DNA from: Minisyncoccota bacterium
Lineage (GTDB): Bacteria > Patescibacteriota > Minisyncoccia > Phycocordibacterales > UBA2100
Length of the DNA: 8,653 bases
Reading direction: 5' to 3'
NCBI GenBank assembly: GCA_018061585.1
Contig: JAGOTU010000033.1
Location: 1-8,653 of the forward strand
The translations under genes and the position numbers were made by a program. Numbering within the stretch: the first letter of the stretch is position 1; every line of letters starts with the position of its first letter. The notes under the pieces were generated by a model. It was not told the DNA's origin. It ran no database searches and saw nothing but the letters and a program-made list of their open reading frames with translations. Positions 5,249-8,653 of this stretch are shown here, piece after piece.

Positions 5249-7020
5249 GCGACGGAAATATGGGTAACGGAGAAGGGCCACGGATCGAGTATGTCCCGAT
5301 GGGCATCAACATGGGCGCGGCATTCATGGCTTTCGCCGGCAAGGCGGAGACCCTGAAGGACGCGATCCTCGAGGCGGTCCAGAATTCGCTCGACAAGAAA
5401 GCGAACATCATCAACATTGTCCTGAATCAGAAGACGAGTTACGTTGCGATCCGGGACAACGGCGACGGTGTAAGTGTCGAGGAATTCCATCAGAAACTCT
5501 CGCGCATCGGACTGAGCCTCAAGCTGAACGACAAGGACAGCCTCGGCCAGTTCGGTATGGGATTTCTGGGACCCCTCGGCAAGTGCGGGCACTACACGTT
5601 CACGTCCTGTCCGAAGGGCGGCTCGCAGTATTTGCAGTGGACCTTCGTCACGAAGGACATTGAAAATTGCCACGACAAGCCCCCGATCCCGCAGGTTGCC
5701 GTGCCCGATCTTGTGTACCGTCCGCAGAACGCGGGCAAGCTCAAGGTGGGAACGCCGACGTGGTGGCGCAGCCAGCTGTTGGTGCACGACTACAAGCAGG
5801 ATCGATTGCTGGCGCGTATCGGCTCGGCGCAGTCGCTGGTCGATGAGATTAAGCGGCTGTACCGGGAAAAGATGCTGCGCAATGAAGCAGTGATCACCGT
5901 GAAGTTCACGAATAAGGACGGCACGGAAGACAAGGTGGAAGGCGCGATGGCCGAACGCCATAGCGGCAAGCCGCTCGCGAAGCATGTGGTGAGCTCGTTT
6001 CGCCACATGGTCGGCCACGTCGTCTTCGAACTGTATCTGGCTCACAAGAGGAAGGATGGTTACGGGGGCGCCGTAGAAGTCGGCGTGCTCAATAGCATCT
6101 CCTGCTTCGGCCTCGAAACCTTTGCCAAATCAGTTCCGGGTGAAATTCCGAAGGAGGTCATCGACGCTCTGTCGTCGGGGATCTTCGAAGGCTACATCCG
6201 GGGCGAAAAGCTCGAGCTCGATCCGAAGCGCAAAGCCTTTCTGAGCAACAGCGCACTCGAGGGCTTCTGCAAGGCGATCGTCGAGTGGTTCGAGACCATC
6301 GGTAAGAAGCATGTGACGGAAGTCACCGAAGGAGACCGGGAAGAACGCTGGCAGAGCATCATGCTCAGGTCGCTGGCAAACTTTCAGGCGCTCCTTCAGG
6401 ACAATCCGGCACTTGCGAACCTGCGTGGCGCATTCGACAACCTGCACCGCGGTCGCGGTCAGCGCTCGCGTGGTACTGAGCAGGCGAACGAGGGTGATCC
6501 TTCGCTCGGCCTTGGCGGGCCGGGCAACACCGCCGCATCGAAATCAACGTCGAAAGGCGGAGGTGGACGTGGTGGTGGAGACGGCGGTGGAGACGGGGGA
6601 AACTCCGGCTCCGCAGGCGCCAAGGATGCAACCGTCGATCAGACATCGCTCGGCGCATCCGGCCCCGAGGGAACTCCGCGGAAAACCGCAAAGCGCGGTG
6701 GCTTCGGCCTCGAGCTTTCGACTATTCCGACGGAGGAATTGCTTCGCTCGAATCGGCTGTTCTTGCTCGATGTGGAAACGGCAACGCTTCACTTCAACAC
6801 AAGACATCCGACGTGGGAGGCCTGCGATACGTCGCAGACCCGACTGCAACAGATGCAGGAAACTGCGATCATTTTCGCGCTCACCGCCAACGGTATGCCC
6901 GAGAATCAGCAGTCGATCACGATGCGTGCTTTCGAGGATGCGATCACTCCGCTCGTCGCGGGTGTGTTCCATAACAGCGACGCCTTTGTCATGCAGAGGC
7001 GCCGTGGTAAGGAAGCCTGA
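5245..7020 (+). CDS. module gene B: GHKL (MORC/Hsp90-like) ATPase
   Basis: 591 residues. The N-terminal ATP-binding fold is clear: N-box EAVQNSLDKKA (E43 probable catalytic base, N47 Mg2+ ligand), G1 box DNGDG (71-75) and G2 box GQFGMGF (101-107). This places it in the GHKL class with MutL, gyrase B, Hsp90 and MORC; the N-box spacing and IRDNGDGV fit the MORC/MutL-like prokaryotic branch. Residues about 215-350 look like the following S5-type transducer domain (KLELDPKRKAFLSN). A low-complexity Gly/Ser-rich linker spans about 405-485. A separate C-terminal domain follows (FLLDVETATLHFNTRHPTWE, then helices to about 575), a layout common in stand-alone GHKL ATPases. Such proteins dimerise on ATP binding and act as clamps on DNA or protein. 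A ribosome site (AAGGGA, 5232-5237) lies 7 nt before the ATG, inside gene A. There is no histidine-kinase H-box, so it is not a sensor kinase. The partner and substrate are unknown. Confidence 0.88.
   Translation: MSDGNMGNGEGPRIEYVPMGINMGAAFMAFAGKAETLKDAILEAVQNSLDKKANIINIVLNQKTSYVAIRDNGDGVSVEEFHQKLSRIGLSLKLNDKDSLGQFGMGFLGPLGKCGHYTFTSCPKGGSQYLQWTFVTKDIENCHDKPPIPQVAVPDLVYRPQNAGKLKVGTPTWWRSQLLVHDYKQDRLLARIGSAQSLVDEIKRLYREKMLRNEAVITVKFTNKDGTEDKVEGAMAERHSGKPLAKHVVSSFRHMVGHVVFELYLAHKRKDGYGGAVEVGVLNSISCFGLETFAKSVPGEIPKEVIDALSSGIFEGYIRGEKLELDPKRKAFLSNSALEGFCKAIVEWFETIGKKHVTEVTEGDREERWQSIMLRSLANFQALLQDNPALANLRGAFDNLHRGRGQRSRGTEQANEGDPSLGLGGPGNTAASKSTSKGGGGRGGGDGGGDGGNSGSAGAKDATVDQTSLGASGPEGTPRKTAKRGGFGLELSTIPTEELLRSNRLFLLDVETATLHFNTRHPTWEACDTSQTRLQQMQETAIIFALTANGMPENQQSITMRAFEDAITPLVAGVFHNSDAFVMQRRRGKEA
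6574..6597 (+). repeat. 12-bp tandem repeat in the glycine linker of gene B
   Basis: GGTGGAGACGGC (6574-6585) is followed directly by GGTGGAGACGGG (6586-6597), encoding two GGDG units of the linker. It is in frame, so slippage here would change linker length without breaking the protein. Confidence 0.6.
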
Positions 7021-7025
7021 TCTTT

Positions 7026-7037
7026 TCCGAAATCGGA
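7026..7037. promoter_or_regulatory. operator-like palindrome, second copy of the CCGAAATCGG core
   Basis: TCCGA-AA-TCGGA lies just after the gene B stop and 37 nt upstream of the second module promoter's -35. The 10-base core is identical to that in the first promoter (4420-4429). The 2-nt centre is too small for an RNA loop, so a protein-binding site on DNA is the likelier reading. It touches the base of the terminator stem. Confidence 0.45.
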
Positions 7038-7065
7038 CCCCGGTCGCTTGCGACCGGGGTCTTTT
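7036..7065 (+). terminator. intrinsic terminator after gene B
   Basis: GACCCCGGTCG (7036-7046) and CGACCGGGGTC (7051-7061) form an 11-bp GC-rich stem around the loop CTTG, followed by TTTTCATTT. It ends the A-B unit and insulates the promoter of gene C. Confidence 0.92.
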
Positions 7066-7073
7066 CATTTGTA

Positions 7074-7102
7074 TTGACAGGTCTCCCGAGGCGTATAATA
7101 GT
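7074..7102 (+). promoter_or_regulatory. sigma70-type promoter of gene C
   Basis: A perfect TTGACA (7074-7079). Two -10 readings are possible: AATAGT (7097-7102) with a 17-nt spacer, matching the layout of the first module promoter, or the perfect TATAAT (7094-7099) with a short 14-nt spacer. Transcription would start near 7106-7109, leaving a leader of about 65 nt. Confidence 0.75.
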
Positions 7103-7159
7103 GCGAATAGCCCATAGCAAAGCGTAAGCACATTGAATTCCATAGGGACAACGGTCACC

Positions 7160-7165
7160 AAGGAG
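7160..7165 (+). promoter_or_regulatory. Shine-Dalgarno of gene C
   Basis: AAGGAG lies 8 nt before ATG 7174. The stretch from here to the start codon resembles that of gene A (AGGAGAA, then a TC-ATGG ending), suggesting that both leaders share an origin or were shaped alike. Confidence 0.8.
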
Positions 7166-7173
7166 AACTACTC

Positions 7174-8118
7174 ATGGCTGAATCAGCCTCTACCGCGAAG
7201 ATCAAGCTGAGCGACATTGTGCGCGGACCCCGTGTTCGCACACAGCTCAACGAGTCTCGTATCGAGATGTTCATGGCCCTCTATAGCTCGGGCGCGGACG
7301 TTCCGCTCATCGAGCTGTACCGCGGCAACAACGAACTCCGCGCCGGAGACCACCGCACAACCGCGATGGAACGCCTGGGCTGGCAGAACCGCATGATCGA
7401 GTTCAAGCCGGTTGCAAAGCCGCGCGACAACGTTTCGATGATGATCGACAAGTACGCTGATAACGTGGACGGCTCACAACCGCCGACGTTCAGCGATGCT
7501 GTCTTCGTCGCGAAGAAGCTGCTCGAGGACGGTGCAACGCCGGCGAAGATCTCGCGCGAATTCGGCAAGCGGATGGGCAAGACCTACCCACCGTCGATGG
7601 TGCGCAAGATCATGACCCGGGCTCGTACCGAGTTCACGAGCGAGCAAATGCAGGCCGCGCTTTCCGCGATGGCCAGCAAGAGCCTCACTGCGGATCAGGC
7701 GGAGAAGGAGTTCAAGCTCGAACCCGGCTCCCTGAAGCGCGTTCTCAGCAAGAAGTCCAAGGAGAAGCCGGACATCGAAGCTGTGAAGGCGGCGATGTCC
7801 TCTCGCTCGAAGAGCTTCAGCCGCAAGAACGGCGGCGCCGTCATGGAGTTGCTCGAACGGTTCGCCGAGAAGTCGGTTTCCGCCAAGGATGTCAGCGACG
7901 TGCTGAAGCATGTCGAATACCTCCTCGGTCGTCAGACGAGTGCGCTCACGAAGTTGCGTAAGCGCTTCGCGACACTCGGCGGACCGAAGGCTTCAAAGGC
8001 CAAGCGCAAGAAGCGCCGCACGGTCCGTGCCAAGGGCCGTGCTCGCAAGGCGAAGTCCCACAAGGGATCGAGCCGCAGGCCGGCCATCAACGGCACTGGT
8101 GCACACGTTTCTGCGTAA
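7174..8118 (+). CDS. module gene C: ParB-like N-terminal domain protein with HTH segments and basic tail
   Basis: 314 residues. Residues about 10-95 fit the ParB/Srx N-terminal fold: an opening VRTQLNESRIEMFMALYSSG, VPLIELYR, and AGDHRTTAMERLGW at 57-70, which occupies the place of the ParB motif GERRxRA. The second arginine of the motif is replaced, so CTP handling may differ or be lost. Residues about 105-150 (FSDAVFVAKKLLEDGATPAK, ISREFG, SMVRKIMTRA) resemble the HTH that follows ParB_N. A second HTH-like stretch lies near 155-192. The last 45 residues are Lys/Arg/Ala/Ser-rich (AKRKKRRTVRAKGRARKAKS, 275-294), like a histone H1 tail, and should bind nucleic acid without sequence preference. 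It has its own promoter and terminator. There is no ParA gene beside it, so this is not an ordinary parAB locus; its likely partner is the GHKL ATPase. It could also be a transcription regulator or, as in some ParB_N proteins, a nuclease. Confidence 0.82.
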   Translation: MAESASTAKIKLSDIVRGPRVRTQLNESRIEMFMALYSSGADVPLIELYRGNNELRAGDHRTTAMERLGWQNRMIEFKPVAKPRDNVSMMIDKYADNVDGSQPPTFSDAVFVAKKLLEDGATPAKISREFGKRMGKTYPPSMVRKIMTRARTEFTSEQMQAALSAMASKSLTADQAEKEFKLEPGSLKRVLSKKSKEKPDIEAVKAAMSSRSKSFSRKNGGAVMELLERFAEKSVSAKDVSDVLKHVEYLLGRQTSALTKLRKRFATLGGPKASKAKRKKRRTVRAKGRARKAKSHKGSSRRPAINGTGAHVSA

Positions 8119-8142
8119 CGGTATGTTCCGCACCGTAAAATG

Positions 8143-8176
8143 GGGACCGTCAGCAATGACGGTCCCTTTTCTTTTT
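8143..8176 (+). terminator. intrinsic terminator after gene C
   Basis: GGGACCGTCA (8143-8152) pairs perfectly with TGACGGTCCC (8157-8166) around a GCAA tetraloop of the stable GNRA type, followed by TTTTCTTTTT. A small ACGGT/ACCGT hairpin (about 8117-8136) precedes it. It closes the module 28 nt before alaS. Confidence 0.93.
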
Positions 8177-8204
8177 GTCACTACCGCGTTACGCTCATCT
8201 GAAT

Positions 8205-8653
8205 ATGAAAGTACACGATGTCCGAACAAAATTCTTTGAATTCTATAAAGCGCGCGGTCATGTAATCGTGCCGTCCGCTCCGATCGTGCCGTTGAACGAT
8301 CCGACGACACTCTTTGTCGGCTCGGGTATGCAGCCGATCTTGCCGTATCTCCTCGGTGAGCCGCATCCGGAGGGTACGCGTATAGCGGACTCTCAGAAAA
8401 GTTTTCGTGCCGAGGATATTGAAGAGATCGGAGACAACCGGCATACGACGTTCTTTGAAATGCTCGGAAACTGGTCATTCGGTGACTACTTTAAGGAGGA
8501 GCAGCTGGCGTGGATCTTTGAATTTTTGACGGTGGACATAGGACTCGACCCTGAGAAGATCTATGTTACCGCTTTCATTGGGGATGAAGAGAAACATCTT
8601 CCGAAGGACACCGAGGCCGCGGATATATGGATCAAGTTGTTCGCTGAGAAGGG
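8205..8653 (+). CDS. alaS: alanyl-tRNA synthetase, N-terminal part (runs off the window)
   Basis: 149 codons of a class II synthetase that charges tRNA-Ala with alanine in the cytoplasm. The start KVHDVRTKFFEFYKARGH, the stretch NDPTTLFVGSGMQP (31-44), the motif 2 region SQKSFRAEDIEEIGDN with R68, and FFEMLGNWSFGDYF (83-96) are diagnostic of AlaS. The wording YLLGEPHPEGTR and ITAF-type continuation (VTAFIGDEEKH) match the CPR/Parcubacteria form. No Shine-Dalgarno is present. The ATG lies only 28 nt after the terminator T-run, so its promoter must sit in or overlap the terminator. TTGTCA (8175-8180) and a TANNNT box (TACGCT, 8190-8195) are weak candidates that do not fit each other in spacing. 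The editing and C-Ala domains lie beyond the window. Confidence 0.95.
   Translation, partial: MKVHDVRTKFFEFYKARGHVIVPSAPIVPLNDPTTLFVGSGMQPILPYLLGEPHPEGTRIADSQKSFRAEDIEEIGDNRHTTFFEMLGNWSFGDYFKEEQLAWIFEFLTVDIGLDPEKIYVTAFIGDEEKHLPKDTEAADIWIKLFAEK

Noticed and set aside
5080..6045. 321-codon open frame on the - strand
   Set aside because: It is antisense to genes A and B, crosses their junction, is rich in Arg/His/Leu with no recognisable motifs, and arises from codon bias of the GC-rich + strand genes.
6413..7117. 234-codon open frame on the + strand and 205-codon frame on the - strand (6544-7161)
   Set aside because: Both overlap gene B in other frames, read through the terminator region and have Arg/Ser-rich shadow composition.
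7174..8118. Ordinary parAB-parS partition locus
   Set aside because: No ParA ATPase is present and no parS-like 16-mer (TGTTTCACGTGAAACA type) was found; the partner ATPase is of the unrelated GHKL fold.
4536..8186. 10-base direct repeat GTCACTACCG at 4536-4545 and 8177-8186, near the module's two ends
   Set aside because: About 35 identical 10-mer pairs are expected by chance in a window this size, and one copy lies inside gene A, so it is not credible as a target-site duplication or attachment site.

Overview
This window most likely comes from a Patescibacteria (Candidate Phyla Radiation) genome, probably a Parcubacteria-type lineage. The grounds are compact gene packing, an alanyl-tRNA synthetase N-terminus of the form typical of that group, and a PD-(D/E)XK nuclease with a small MGMT-like protein of a kind I associate with those genomes. 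The assignment rests on family recognition, not on a database search. All supported genes are on the + strand. No rRNA, tRNA, CRISPR array or transposase is visible.

Left part (1-4406), housekeeping and accessory metabolism. A structured leader of about 200 nt has nested inverted repeats and a -10 element almost touching the start codon. It is followed by three tightly packed genes: a RecB/Cas4-like PD-(D/E)XK nuclease with four paired cysteines, an 85-residue alkyltransferase-like protein that keeps the PCHR active site, and a Tas-type aldo/keto reductase. A 61-nt gap with its own promoter precedes a full-length oligopeptidase B (S9A serine peptidase). None of these genes has a convincing Shine-Dalgarno sequence. 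At least two have a TANNNT box 6-7 nt before an ATG, which suggests leaderless transcripts.

Central part (4407-8176), a self-contained three-gene module and the most interesting content. It starts with a TTGACA promoter holding a palindrome in its spacer. Gene A is an unrecognised protein with two helix-turn-helix-like segments. Gene B overlaps it by ATGA and is a GHKL/MORC-like ATPase with a glycine-rich linker and a separate C-terminal domain. A strong terminator ends this unit. A second TTGACA promoter drives gene C, a ParB/Srx-fold protein with HTH-like segments and a very basic tail, followed by another strong terminator. All three genes have good Shine-Dalgarno sequences, unlike their neighbours. 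The palindromic core CCGAAATCGG occurs in both intergenic control regions, so the two units may share a regulator. The gene content suggests a DNA-binding, ATP-driven machine (chromosome or plasmid organisation, or anti-element defence). That function is inference.

Right end (8205-8653). The N-terminal third or less of alaS begins only 28 nt after the module's terminator and runs off the window.
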